Positions 8,820 through 17,214 of a stretch of 43,293 bases of DNA are shown here, piece after piece. How positions within the stretch are numbered: position 1 is the first letter of the stretch; each line of letters begins with the position of its first letter. The stretch lies in the NCBI GenBank assembly GCA_020057245.1, contig JAGVGD010000020.1, forward strand, positions 1 through 43,293. Direction: 5' to 3'. Made by a program: the position numbers and the translations under genes. The notes under the pieces are model-generated. The model worked only from the letters and a program-made list of their open reading frames with translations. It made no database searches and was not told the DNA's origin. This DNA comes from Thiobacillus sp. (GTDB lineage: Bacteria; Pseudomonadota; Gammaproteobacteria; Burkholderiales; Thiobacillaceae).

Positions 8820-10894
8820 GCGGCGTCTCCTCCTGATTCGTTGTCCAGCGGTAAATTGAGTCGAAAGCGGGTGCCTTGCCCGGGGGTGCTGCTGACTTCG
8901 ATGTCGCCATCGAGTGCGCGCAGGGCTTCCCGGCATTCGTAGGCGCCGATGCCCATGCCTGCGCCCTTGGTCGAATCGAAGGGCTGGAACAGGCGGGTCC
9001 GGATGAAATCCTCGTCCATGCCGCTGCCGGTATCGGTGATTTCGACGATCGCCTGCCCGGATTCCTCGAACGCGCGCAGGGTCACGCTGCCGTTCGGCGG
9101 GGTCGCTTCCAGCGCATTTTGCAGCAAATGGCCGATGGCGCGGGTGAGACGTTCGGGTTCGGCGCTGATCCGCAATTCAACGGGCGGCAATATCAGGGTG
9201 GGGCGCAGCTTGAACGCCTGTTTGCTGGCCACCGCGTCGTTCAGGATATCGGTCAGGCTGACCGGGTGGTTGCGGGTTGGGTTGCCGTCGCGGCGCAATT
9301 GCCTGAGCACCTTGTTCATGCGGGTGACGGCGTTGTCCACAGTGTCCAGCATGTCGGCCTGAAACTCGGGGTTGTCCTTGTGTTTTTCGGCGTTGGCCAG
9401 CAGCAGCGAGAGCTGGGCGACCAGATTTTTCAGGTCGTGAATGACGAACGTGGTGGTGCGGTTGAACGATTCGAACTGGCGCGCCACGATGAGTTCATTG
9501 GATGCGCGCATCTGCGCCAGATGCGCGGCGGCCTGACGCGCCGCCACTTTGAGCAGGTCGCTCACTTCCCAGTTGAAGCTGATTTTGCCCAGCGAATGCT
9601 TCAGTACGACAAAGCCCAGCAGTTCGTCGTGGAGCAACAGCGGCACCACCAGCCACGCGTCGGCGGTCTGCTGCAGCCAGACGGGCGCGTTGAGCTCGCC
9701 GTAGAGGTCGCGACGGGTCTGCATTTCGTCCAGATCCATCACCCACTGGGTGCGGGTGAGCCATTGCACGAATTCGGAATCGGCCGGCTCGGCGCCCTGA
9801 ATGTCGGCCCAGTTCCAGTGGCTGGCGCGCTGGTAGCTGCCGGGGCTTTCACGCATCCACAGCGCGCCGCCCGGACTTTCAAGCAGCTTGGCCAGCGCTT
9901 CGACCGCGCGCTCGCACAGCTGTTCGCCGGGACGGCCTTCGGTGAGGGTGCGGGTGAACTTGAGCCACTCTTCGCGGTAGTCGTAGCGGTAACTGAAAAA
10001 ATGCTTGGACAGGAATACCCGCAGGCGCGCGCGCAGGGTGCCGGAAAACATCAGCAGCACCAGCAGCATGGCGGCGGCAAAAACGAACACGGTCTGCACC
10101 ACGTCGCCCCACTCGCCGCCGAACAGGCGCAGGTAATAGCCGGCGCTGGCCATCAGCAGCAGATAGATGCCGGCGGCGAGCAGGCTGGCCGTGTGGAAGG
10201 CCATGCTGCGCGACAGCCCGACCGGCGCAGACCATTGCGGGTTGCGGGCGGCCGAGACGGCGATCAGCGGGGTGATCAGGGCGGCGGCATAGCCGCGCGC
10301 CGCCCATACCCGGAGGTCGATCGCGCCAAACAGGGCGGCATTGGCATAAAGATAGAAGTCGTAGACGAACAGGCCGCCGAGGCCGAGGCAGAGAAACTTG
10401 ATGGCCCAGCGGTCCTCCGGGCGCGAACTGCGGTAGACCTGCTCGACCAGAACCAGCCCCATGACGGCAAGCAGCACCAGTCCCATGTGGCCCAGCCAGC
10501 GTACTTGCATCGCTTGCAGGGGCACAATCGCGGGGGCGGCGCTGATCAGCAGCAGGCCCAGCACCAGCACGCCGCCCAGCACGGCAATGAGACGCAGCGG
10601 AGCGGGCATGGACGCGCCTTGCGGCAGGCGCAGATGCAGGATGTAGAACAGCAGCGCGAGCCAGGCGCCATTGCGTGCAACTTCGGCCATCAGCCCCAGC
10701 CGGGGCGGCAGCCAGCCGCTTGCCGTCAGCATCGACAGCGCCCCCCAGATGGCGCTCAGGCCGGTGGCCAGCACCAGCAGGCGTCCTTGCGGACGCTGCC
10801 GCCAGCTGGCGACGATGAGCCCGGACAGGCCCAGATAGGCCAGCGCAGCCAGTCCGTAGCCGATGGCGGCCAGAATGAACGGGGTGCTGGGCAT
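8816..10894 (-). CDS. prsK: Membrane sensor histidine kinase of the PEP-CTERM system (PrsK)
   Basis: A 692-residue sensor kinase. The first ~300 residues contain multiple hydrophobic helices (FILAAIGYGLAALAYLGLSG, LRLIAVLGGVLVLGLLLISA, FHTASLLAAGIYLLLMA and others). A soluble GAF-like region follows at about 320-460. The H box is FVIHDLKNLVAQL with His486, a variant HDLKN type rather than HELRT. The ATPase core shows the N box (LLQNALEATPP), G1 (ITDTGSGMDEDF) and G2 (GAGMGIGAYECREAL). This architecture and the adjacency to prsR and prsT match the PEP-CTERM-associated kinase family. The start is the ATG at 10894 with no strong Shine-Dalgarno. It is 22 bases after the sugar transferase stop. 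The signal sensed is unknown. Confidence 0.92.
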   Translation of the reverse strand: MPSTPFILAAIGYGLAALAYLGLSGLIVASWRQRPQGRLLVLATGLSAIWGALSMLTASGWLPPRLGLMAEVARNGAWLALLFYILHLRLPQGASMPAPLRLIAVLGGVLVLGLLLISAAPAIVPLQAMQVRWLGHMGLVLLAVMGLVLVEQVYRSSRPEDRWAIKFLCLGLGGLFVYDFYLYANAALFGAIDLRVWAARGYAAALITPLIAVSAARNPQWSAPVGLSRSMAFHTASLLAAGIYLLLMASAGYYLRLFGGEWGDVVQTVFVFAAAMLLVLLMFSGTLRARLRVFLSKHFFSYRYDYREEWLKFTRTLTEGRPGEQLCERAVEALAKLLESPGGALWMRESPGSYQRASHWNWADIQGAEPADSEFVQWLTRTQWVMDLDEMQTRRDLYGELNAPVWLQQTADAWLVVPLLLHDELLGFVVLKHSLGKISFNWEVSDLLKVAARQAAAHLAQMRASNELIVARQFESFNRTTTFVIHDLKNLVAQLSLLLANAEKHKDNPEFQADMLDTVDNAVTRMNKVLRQLRRDGNPTRNHPVSLTDILNDAVASKQAFKLRPTLILPPVELRISAEPERLTRAIGHLLQNALEATPPNGSVTLRAFEESGQAIVEITDTGSGMDEDFIRTRLFQPFDSTKGAGMGIGAYECREALRALDGDIEVSSTPGQGTRFRLNLPLDNESGGDAA

Positions 10895-10916
10895 GGGAGA
10901 AGTCAGGCGGGCGCGC

Positions 10917-12311
10917 TCAACGCACGCCTTTGCCCCACAGCACGACTTGTGCGGTCTGGAACAGGATCATGAGGTCAAGAAACAGGCTGTGGTTTTTGAC
11001 GTAGTAGAGGTCGTACTGCAGTTTGTGCATGGCGTCTTCATCGGTCGCGCCATAGGGATAGCGGACCTGCGCCCAACCGGTGATGCCGGGCTTCACCGTA
11101 TGACGTACGCCGTAATAAGGGATTTTCTGGGTCAGGTCCTGCACAAAATAGGGCCGTTCCGGGCGCGGGCCGACAAAGCTCATGTCGCCGAAGAACACGT
11201 TGAAGATCTGCGGCAGTTCGTCGATCCGGGTGCGCCGGATAAAGCGCCCGGTGAGCGTGACGCGGCTGTCGTTCTGTCCGGCCCAGCGCGGTTTGCCGTC
11301 TTTTTCGGCATCGGCGCACATGCTGCGGAATTTCAGGATGGTGAAGCTGCGGCCGCCCTGGCCGACGCGTTCCTGACGGTACAGTACCGGGCCGGGGCTT
11401 TCCATTTTGACCAGCAGGGCGGTAAGCGCGATCAGGGGCAGGGTCACAGCCAGCATGGCGGCGCTGATCACCAGGTCGAACAGGCGCTTGACAGTGTCGC
11501 GCATCATGCCCTGATGGAAGCCGTCGGCCAGGATCATCCAGCTGGCATTCATCGAGTCGAGCTGCAGATGGCCGTTTTCCCGCTCGAAGAAATTGGACAG
11601 CTCCAGAATGCGAACGCCCCGCAGCTTGCACTGCAGCAGATCCTGAACCGGCATGCCACCATTGCGACGGTCGCGCACGGCGATGATGATTTCGTTGATC
11701 TGCAGGCGTGTGGTGAGGTCAACCAGCGATTCCTGGGTGTCGATAATCCGTGCATGATCGACGAAATGATGACTCCCTCCCATCGGCAGATAGCCCACCA
11801 CCTGGGTGTTGCTGGAATGGCCGAGTTTGGACAGCAGTGCTTCGATATGCGCGGCGCGACTGCTGGTGCCGATCACCAGCGTGCGGGTTTTGAGTGCGCC
11901 GACCTGGGTCCAGTGAATGAACAGGGCGCGGCTGAGCAGGATCCCGCATAGCGCCAGTCCGAACGAGAGCAGGAACACCCCGCGTCCGACCAGCAGGGTG
12001 GGAAACAGGTAGAACAACAGGCTCATTGTCACCAGCCCCAGTCCGAAGCTGAGGCCGAGTCTCTGCAGCAGTGCGCGGATCCCACCGCGCCATTCGGCCG
12101 CATAGAGGCCGCTTGCAGTCATCAGGCCCAGCATGACCGTGGTGAATGCCAGCGCCTTGGGCAACAAGGGGTCGAGATCGTGTGGCGTGGCATCGAGGTC
12201 GAGAAAACGTGCGCCGACGCCCAGATAGATGGCGCCGCCGAGAATCAGGGACTCGATCAGCAGCAGCATCAGTAGATTCAGTGGCACGTAGTGCCGGAAA
12301 AAGCGGATCAC
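10917..12311 (-). CDS. Undecaprenyl-phosphate sugar-phosphate transferase, PEP-CTERM-associated type
   Basis: Predicted to start exopolysaccharide repeat units by moving a sugar-1-phosphate from a UDP-sugar to undecaprenyl phosphate at the inner membrane. 464 residues. Several N-terminal membrane helices (LLMLLLIESLILGGAIYLGV; further helices to about 140), a CoA-binding-like region (TRTLVIGTSSRAAHIEALL), then the catalytic bacterial sugar transferase domain: KRLFDLVISAAMLAVTLPLI, VLYRQERVGQGGRSFTILKF, RRTRIDELPQIFNVFFGDMS, FVGPRPERPYF, VKPGITGWAQVRYPYG. Start is GTG at 12311; there is no clear Shine-Dalgarno, and a small hairpin (12313-12325) lies just upstream. First gene of the sugar transferase-prsK-prsR-prsT operon, behind a sigma-54 promoter. 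The sugar specificity cannot be told. Confidence 0.9.
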   Translation of the reverse strand: MIRFFRHYVPLNLLMLLLIESLILGGAIYLGVGARFLDLDATPHDLDPLLPKALAFTTVMLGLMTASGLYAAEWRGGIRALLQRLGLSFGLGLVTMSLLFYLFPTLLVGRGVFLLSFGLALCGILLSRALFIHWTQVGALKTRTLVIGTSSRAAHIEALLSKLGHSSNTQVVGYLPMGGSHHFVDHARIIDTQESLVDLTTRLQINEIIIAVRDRRNGGMPVQDLLQCKLRGVRILELSNFFERENGHLQLDSMNASWMILADGFHQGMMRDTVKRLFDLVISAAMLAVTLPLIALTALLVKMESPGPVLYRQERVGQGGRSFTILKFRSMCADAEKDGKPRWAGQNDSRVTLTGRFIRRTRIDELPQIFNVFFGDMSFVGPRPERPYFVQDLTQKIPYYGVRHTVKPGITGWAQVRYPYGATDEDAMHKLQYDLYYVKNHSLFLDLMILFQTAQVVLWGKGVR

Positions 12312-12312
12312 G

Positions 12313-12325
12313 TTGAGAGGCTCAA
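12313..12325 (-). promoter_or_regulatory. Small hairpin just upstream of the sugar transferase start
   Basis: On the minus strand TTGAG-CCT-CTCAA, a 5-base stem with a 3-base loop, ends one base before the GTG start at 12311, where a Shine-Dalgarno would be expected and is not seen. It may modulate translation; short enough to be chance. Confidence 0.25.
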
Positions 12326-12352
12326 TTGCGTTATGTATATGGCGTGTTTGTG

Positions 12353-12369
12353 AGCAGCTTTCATGCCAA
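12353..12369 (-). promoter_or_regulatory. Sigma-54 (RpoN) -24/-12 promoter of the sugar transferase-prsKRT operon
   Basis: Read on the minus strand, the sequence is TTGGCATGAAAGCTGCT. Against YTGGCACGrNNNTTGCW it differs at only two defined positions, keeps the invariant GG and GC, and has exactly 10 bases between them. The expected transcription start is near 12342, about 30 bases before the GTG at 12311. It lies in the 87-base gap after the nucleotidyltransferase-like gene. The third gene of the operon encodes a GAFTGA-containing sigma-54 activator, which fits. Confidence 0.75.
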
Positions 12370-12398
12370 TGAAGGCGCTTGCTTGGGGCATGTTTGAG

Positions 12399-12974
12399 CT
12401 ATGTCAGCGCCCGTACTTGCGGCAGGCGCAAGCGGCGGGGACTGCCATCTGCCTGCAGGCGTTTCATGTTGCGCAATTCTGCAGCGGGATAAACGACGAG
12501 ATCAACCGGCGCGCGCGGATCGTTGATGAGGTAGCGCGGGTGGCCTTGCCCGGCGCCGTCCGGCGGGCGGAATTCTCCGGCCTGGTAGGGGGTGGGGAGT
12601 TGCATCAGCAGAAATTCCACCTCCTTCTGGTCGTCGGTAAACAGCTGCAGGTTGATGTCGGCATGCGGACCGGCCGTGCCGTTGAGTACCGAGCCGGTCA
12701 GGTGGGGGTCAAACGCGGCCAGCTGCTCCATGTATTCCATCGCGGTTTGGCGCAGCAAGGCGAGCAGGGAACGGGTTTCATCCGCCTGAAACAGCGACTG
12801 GTAGCTGCGCAGGGCCTCTTCGACCTGCTGGTTGTCAGGCAGGCTGCCGCTGTCGGGCACGCCCAGCTGGCGTGCTGCTTTGCGTTTGGCGGTGCCGTAA
12901 TCAAGCGCGCCTTCTTCGGCCAGGATGCGCGCCGCTGCATGGGCGATGCGGCGGCGCATGTCTTGATGTTTCAT
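12399..12974 (-). CDS. Conserved hypothetical protein with nucleotidyltransferase-like motif
   Basis: 191 residues. The N-terminal half is helical and charged (IAHAAARILAEEGALDYGTA, KRKAARQLGV), which resembles a conserved uncharacterised betaproteobacterial family. The middle shows GSVLNGTAGPHADINLQLF, reminiscent of the GS-(x)n-G-x-x-SDIDL active-site motif of minimal nucleotidyltransferases, although the second catalytic acidic residue is unclear (DIN rather than DID). The start ATG at 12974 overlaps the stop of PBP1A as ATGA, so translation is coupled to mrcA; that suggests a cell-wall-related role or simply operon packing. No signal peptide or membrane helix. Function not known; the nucleotidyltransferase suggestion rests on one motif. 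Confidence 0.72.
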   Translation of the reverse strand: MKHQDMRRRIAHAAARILAEEGALDYGTAKRKAARQLGVPDSGSLPDNQQVEEALRSYQSLFQADETRSLLALLRQTAMEYMEQLAAFDPHLTGSVLNGTAGPHADINLQLFTDDQKEVEFLLMQLPTPYQAGEFRPPDGAGQGHPRYLINDPRAPVDLVVYPAAELRNMKRLQADGSPRRLRLPQVRALT

Positions 12975-15361
12975 GGAAGGAATCCTGGATCGGTGGTGGT
13001 CGGTTCGGCGGCGGGTGCCGGCTCGGCCGCCGCGGCAGGGTCTCCGTTGGGTGCAGGCGGTGCGCCTTCGGCGGGCAGGAACTCCTGATAAAAGTGTTCC
13101 ACCATGCCTTTAGCGGGCTCTTCAGGCAGTATCCCGGTCAATTCGTCCGGGGGGGCATCCGCCAGGCGCCTGCCGGTATCCGGATTGATGCGGGCGGTGA
13201 TGATTCCGCTCGGCATGGGCCAGGTTTTCTGGGGCAGGCCGCTCAGCGCCGCCCCCATGAATTTGATCCAGATCGGCAGGGCGGTCTGCGCGCCGGTTTC
13301 TCCGCGGCCGAGCGAGCGCGGCTGGTCGTAGCCCATCCAGGAAACCGCCACCAGATCAGGGGTGTAACCTGCAAACCAGGTGTCGCGAGCATCGTTGGTA
13401 GTGCCGGTTTTGCCGGCCAGATCGCTACGCCCCAGCTGGCCGGCGCGCGCAGCGGTACCGTAGCGCACCACGTCCTGCATCATGGTAGTCATCAGCCAGG
13501 CGTTGCGCGGGTCGATCACGCGCGGCGCCTTGCCGCCGACTGTCTGTGGGCTCGACTGCATCAGCAGGCGGCCATCCTTGTCGGTCACCCGGTCGATCAG
13601 ATAGGGTTTGACGCCGAACCCGCCGTTGGCGAATACGCCGTATCCCGCCGCCAGCTGCAGCGGGGTGACGCTGCCGGCGCCCAGCGCCATGGTGAGATAG
13701 GGCGGATGGCGCGCCGGGTCGAAACCGAAGCGGCGGATGTAGTCGCGCGCGTAATGCGGGCCTATTCCCTGCAGAATGCGCACCGACACCAGATTGAGCG
13801 ATTTGGTCAGCGCGCTGCGCATCCGTACCGGGCCGCTGCTGCTGCCGTCGTAGTTCTTCGGCTCCCAGGCGGTGCCGCCGGCTTCTTCGGCGGCCAGCGT
13901 CAATGGCATGTTGTCGATCAGGGTGGCCGGGGTATAGCCTTTTTCCAGCGCAGCGGAATAAATAAAGGGTTTGAAGCTTGATCCGGGCTGGCGCCAGGCT
14001 TGGGTGACATGGTTGAACTTGTTGCGGTTGAAATCAAACCCGCCCACCAGCGCTGTGATCGCGCCATTGTTCGGATTCAGGGCAATCAGGGCGGCTTCCA
14101 CGTCAGGCAGCTGGACCAGCCGCCATTGCTGGGGCTTGCCCGCAGCTTGCACCCGGATCACTGCACCGCTTGCCAGCTTGCGGCCCTTCTTGCCGGCCAC
14201 CCAGTTGTCCACCCATTTCATCGAGTTTCCCGAAATATCGATGAGTTTGCCGTCGCGCAGCTGGGCGCGGATCGATTTCGGACTGGTGCTGACGACCACG
14301 GCGGGCTGCATGTCGCTTACCGGCGCGATCTCTTCCAGTGCCTGGCTGACCGCAGTAGTTCGTGCGTCTCTGTCTTGCGGCAGCGGGATGTGCTTTTCCG
14401 GTCCCCGATAGCCGTGGCGTTGGTCGTAATCGGCAATCCCCTGCCAGACTGCCCGGTTGGCAGCAGACTGTTGCGTGCTGCGCAGCGTGGTGACGGCTTT
14501 GTAGCCCGAGCTGTAAATGGATTCCCCGTATTTCTCGAACAGGGCCTGGCGCACCATTTCGGCCGCGTAGTCGGCGTCCACGTTGGTGTGCTGGCGCTCC
14601 TGGCGGATCACCAGTTTCTGCTTGACAGCTGCCTGGCGGGTGGCTTCGTCGATGAACCTCAGCGTGTACATGCGCTTGAGCACGTATTCCTGGCGGGTCT
14701 TGGCACGCGGGAAATTCACCACCGGGTTGTAGCGCGACGGCGCCTTGGGCAAGCCTGCCAGCATGGCGAACTCAGCCAGCGACAGATCGTGGATCGGTTT
14801 ACCGAAGTAAGTGCGCGCTGCGGCTTCAAAGCCGTAGGCACGCTGGCCGAGGTAAATCTGGTTGATGTAAAGCTCGAGGATTTTGTCCTTCGACAGGCTG
14901 TGTTCGATTTTCATCGCCAGCATGGCCTCCGACAGTTTGCGCGTCAGGGTCTTTTCGTTCGACAGGAAGAAATTGCGTGCCACTTGCATCGTGATGGTCG
15001 ATGCGCCTTCCTTGGCGCCGCCCGACAGCAGGTTGGAGCCGGCTGCGCGCAGGATGCCCAGCGTATCGACGCCGCCGTGACTGTAGAAGCGCTCGTCCTC
15101 GGCGGCAATGATGGCCTGCTTCATGTAAGCCGGAACCTTGTCGATCGCAATGAAGGCGCGGCGCTCCTCGCCAAACTCACCGATCAGGGCGCCGTCAGCC
15201 GTAAATATGCGCAGCGGCAGCTTGGGCTTGTAGTCGGTCAGGGCCTCGAGCGGAGGCAGATTCGGGTAAATCAGTGCGGCAGCCAGTCCGGCCAGTGCGG
15301 TACCGACCACGCCAAGGCTGATAACGAGTGCCAGTGCGTAATGCCACCATTTGGAAAACAT
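12971..15361 (-). CDS. mrcA: Penicillin-binding protein 1A (bifunctional transglycosylase/transpeptidase)
   Basis: Class A PBP that polymerises lipid II and cross-links peptidoglycan at the outer face of the inner membrane. 796 residues from the ATG at 15361, which has AGAAGG upstream at good spacing (an in-frame TTG at 15379 is less likely). One TM helix at about 8-32 (ALALVISLGVVGTALAGLAA). The glycosyltransferase domain has catalytic Glu88 in AIIAAEDERFYSHGG and later EGASTITMQVARNFFL. The transpeptidase domain has SxxK at 461-464 (PGSSFKPF), SxN in TKSLNLVS and KTGT in LAGKTGTTNDA. The proline/alanine-rich C-terminal tail is typical. It is divergent from pilMNOPQ, the conserved betaproteobacterial arrangement (ponA/mrcA next to pilM). 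Confidence 0.97.
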   Translation of the reverse strand: MFSKWWHYALALVISLGVVGTALAGLAAALIYPNLPPLEALTDYKPKLPLRIFTADGALIGEFGEERRAFIAIDKVPAYMKQAIIAAEDERFYSHGGVDTLGILRAAGSNLLSGGAKEGASTITMQVARNFFLSNEKTLTRKLSEAMLAMKIEHSLSKDKILELYINQIYLGQRAYGFEAAARTYFGKPIHDLSLAEFAMLAGLPKAPSRYNPVVNFPRAKTRQEYVLKRMYTLRFIDEATRQAAVKQKLVIRQERQHTNVDADYAAEMVRQALFEKYGESIYSSGYKAVTTLRSTQQSAANRAVWQGIADYDQRHGYRGPEKHIPLPQDRDARTTAVSQALEEIAPVSDMQPAVVVSTSPKSIRAQLRDGKLIDISGNSMKWVDNWVAGKKGRKLASGAVIRVQAAGKPQQWRLVQLPDVEAALIALNPNNGAITALVGGFDFNRNKFNHVTQAWRQPGSSFKPFIYSAALEKGYTPATLIDNMPLTLAAEEAGGTAWEPKNYDGSSSGPVRMRSALTKSLNLVSVRILQGIGPHYARDYIRRFGFDPARHPPYLTMALGAGSVTPLQLAAGYGVFANGGFGVKPYLIDRVTDKDGRLLMQSSPQTVGGKAPRVIDPRNAWLMTTMMQDVVRYGTAARAGQLGRSDLAGKTGTTNDARDTWFAGYTPDLVAVSWMGYDQPRSLGRGETGAQTALPIWIKFMGAALSGLPQKTWPMPSGIITARINPDTGRRLADAPPDELTGILPEEPAKGMVEHFYQEFLPAEGAPPAPNGDPAAAAEPAPAAEPTTTDPGFLP

Positions 15362-15396
15362 CCGATCCCTTCTGAGCAAGCCTAAAGTTTCCGCCG

Positions 15397-15402
15397 ATTA
15401 TA
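15397..15402 (-). promoter_or_regulatory. Possible -10 element for mrcA
   Basis: On the minus strand the sequence is a perfect TATAAT, about 36 bases before the ATG at 15361. No good -35 element is found at 16-18 base spacing, so the call rests on the -10 alone. Confidence 0.4.
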
Positions 15403-15482
15403 GGCGTTAGTGGTGTTGGAAATTGGATACAGTTGTGGAGTGCCCGCCAGACGGCCGGGAAATAACTGTTAAAAACCGTGTG

Positions 15483-15511
15483 TTGTTGCTAGCATCTAAA
15501 AATAATAATAA
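15483..15511 (+). promoter_or_regulatory. Candidate promoter of pilMNOPQ
   Basis: TTGTTG (15483-15488), 17 bases, TAATAA (15506-15511), inside the AT-rich stretch of the mrcA/pilM divergent region, about 40 bases before the pilM start. Each hexamer matches only about half of the sigma-70 consensus. Confidence 0.25.
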
Positions 15512-15550
15512 GAAAAAGCGCCAACCCACAGAAGCGTAAAGGAAAAACTC

Positions 15551-16639
15551 TTGCACCTGAATATCAATCTAGATTGGTTGTCCGCCAAAGGGCTGCCCAT
15601 CCTGGGTCTGGATATCAGTACGACTGCGATCAAACTGGTCGAGTTGTCCGATGCCGGTAAAGGGATGTTGCGGGTCGAGCGCTATGTGATCGAACCCTTG
15701 CCCAAGGACGCGGTGATGGATGGCAATATTGCCAACCTGGATCAAGTAGCCGATACCTTACGGTCTGCCTGGAAGAATCTGGGCTCGCGAATCAAGAACG
15801 TAGCGCTGGCGCTGCCTTCGTCGGCCGTGATTACCAAAAAGATTCTGGCGCCGGCCAGTCTTACTGGGCTCGATCTGGAAAACCAGGTGGAAACCGAGGC
15901 CAATCAGGTCATTCCGTTTTCACTGGATGAGGTAAATCTGGATTTTCAGGTGCTGGGCCCCTCGCCCGGCAGCCCGGACGACGTACAGATCCTGCTTGCC
16001 GCCGCGCGCAAGGAAAAGGTCGAGGACCGTGTGGCGGCCGTGCAGGCAGCCGGGCTCAAGGCGATGATCATGGATGTCGAGTCCTATGCGACGCAAACGG
16101 CCTATGAACAGATCGCCCACCTGATGCCCAGTGGCGGCGCCGGGATCACCGTGGCGATCATTGATGTCGGTGCGCAGAACATGCATATCAACATTCTTCA
16201 CAACAACGACTCGGTTTATTTGCGCGAACATGGATTCGGCGGCAGCCAGCTCAACAATGAAATCGCGCGCCGGTACGGCATGAGCAGTGAAGAAGCCGAA
16301 AATGCCAAGCGCAAGGGTACGCTGCCCGAAAGTTATGACGTGGAAGTGCTGCAACCCTATAGCGAAACGCTGGCGATGGAGATTGGCCGGGCGTTGCAAC
16401 TGTTCACAACATCTACCCAATACCGCAAGGTCGATCAGATTCTGCTGGCTGGTGGCGGCGCGATGATTCCAGGTATCGACGAGGTGGTTGCCCAGCGCAC
16501 CGGAACGGCGACCATGGTGGTCAATCCGTTTGCCAACATGGCCGTGGGCGCCAAGATCCGGCCCCAGGCATTGACCGCCGATGCACCTTCCCTCTTTGTT
16601 GCCTGTGGCCTTGCCATGCGGAGGTTCGATCCCCAATGA
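15551..16639 (+). CDS. pilM: Type IV pilus assembly protein PilM
   Basis: Cytoplasmic actin-like ATP-binding component of the type IV pilus alignment complex; binds the N-terminal tail of PilN. 362 residues. The actin-like phosphate-1 loop is seen at PILGLDISTTAIKLVELSD, with further motifs VAIIDVGAQNMHINIL and the adenosine loop ILLAGGGAMIPGIDEVV. The only good start is the TTG at 15551, with AAAGGA 8-9 bases upstream; the product begins MHLNINLDWLSAKGLP. First gene of pilMNOPQ; its TGA overlaps the pilN ATG (ATGA). Confidence 0.96.
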   Translation: MHLNINLDWLSAKGLPILGLDISTTAIKLVELSDAGKGMLRVERYVIEPLPKDAVMDGNIANLDQVADTLRSAWKNLGSRIKNVALALPSSAVITKKILAPASLTGLDLENQVETEANQVIPFSLDEVNLDFQVLGPSPGSPDDVQILLAAARKEKVEDRVAAVQAAGLKAMIMDVESYATQTAYEQIAHLMPSGGAGITVAIIDVGAQNMHINILHNNDSVYLREHGFGGSQLNNEIARRYGMSSEEAENAKRKGTLPESYDVEVLQPYSETLAMEIGRALQLFTTSTQYRKVDQILLAGGGAMIPGIDEVVAQRTGTATMVVNPFANMAVGAKIRPQALTADAPSLFVACGLAMRRFDPQ

Positions 16640-17214
16640 TCCGCATTAACCTACTCCCCCACCGCGAACTGGCGCGTGCTTCCCGCCGCCGCCAGTTCAC
16701 TGTTCTATTTGGTGTCGCCGTGGCTGCAGGCCTGGTCGCCGTCATTCTGGGTCATCTCGTGATCGCGGCCCGGCAGTCGAACCAGGATGCACGCAATGCG
16801 TTCCTGACCGAAGAGATCGCCAAGCTGGATACGCAGATTGGCGAGATCAAGAAAATCCGTGAACAGACCCAGGCGCTGTTGGCGCGCAAGCAGGTTGTGG
16901 AAACCCTGCAATCCAATCGCACTGAAGTCGTGCATCTGTTCGATCAGATGATTCGTCTGTTGCCGGATGGGCTGTATCTCAAATCCTTCAAGCAAGCGGG
17001 GGATCTCGTCACCATTACGGGTTACACGCAGTCGAGTGCACGCGTTTCCACGCTGATGCGGTCGCTGGATGATTCGCCCTGGTTCGAGTCGGCCAGTCTG
17101 ATCGAAATCAAGTCGGCCACAGTCAACAATCTGCGCGCCAACGAATTTGTATTGACGGTCAAGCAAACCCGCCAACAGGCCGATGATGTAACCGATAAGG
17201 GGCCCAAAGTATGA
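16636..17214 (+). CDS. pilN: Type IV pilus assembly protein PilN
   Basis: Bitopic inner-membrane protein that pairs with PilO and connects cytoplasmic PilM to the periplasmic part of the machine. 192 residues. The N-terminus MIRINLLPHRELARASRRRQ carries the INLLP PilM-binding motif, followed by one TM helix (FGVAVAAGLVAVILGHLVIA), a coiled-coil (DTQIGEIKKIREQTQALLAR) and a ferredoxin-like periplasmic domain (LKSFKQAGDLVTITGYTQSS). ATG overlaps the pilM stop and its own stop overlaps pilO, indicating translational coupling through the operon. Confidence 0.96.
   Translation: MIRINLLPHRELARASRRRQFTVLFGVAVAAGLVAVILGHLVIAARQSNQDARNAFLTEEIAKLDTQIGEIKKIREQTQALLARKQVVETLQSNRTEVVHLFDQMIRLLPDGLYLKSFKQAGDLVTITGYTQSSARVSTLMRSLDDSPWFESASLIEIKSATVNNLRANEFVLTVKQTRQQADDVTDKGPKV

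Noticed and set aside
8876-10972. 698-codon open frame on the plus strand opposite prsK
   Set aside because: The minus strand encodes a complete histidine kinase; the antisense frame is low-complexity His/Gln/Gly and has no motif.
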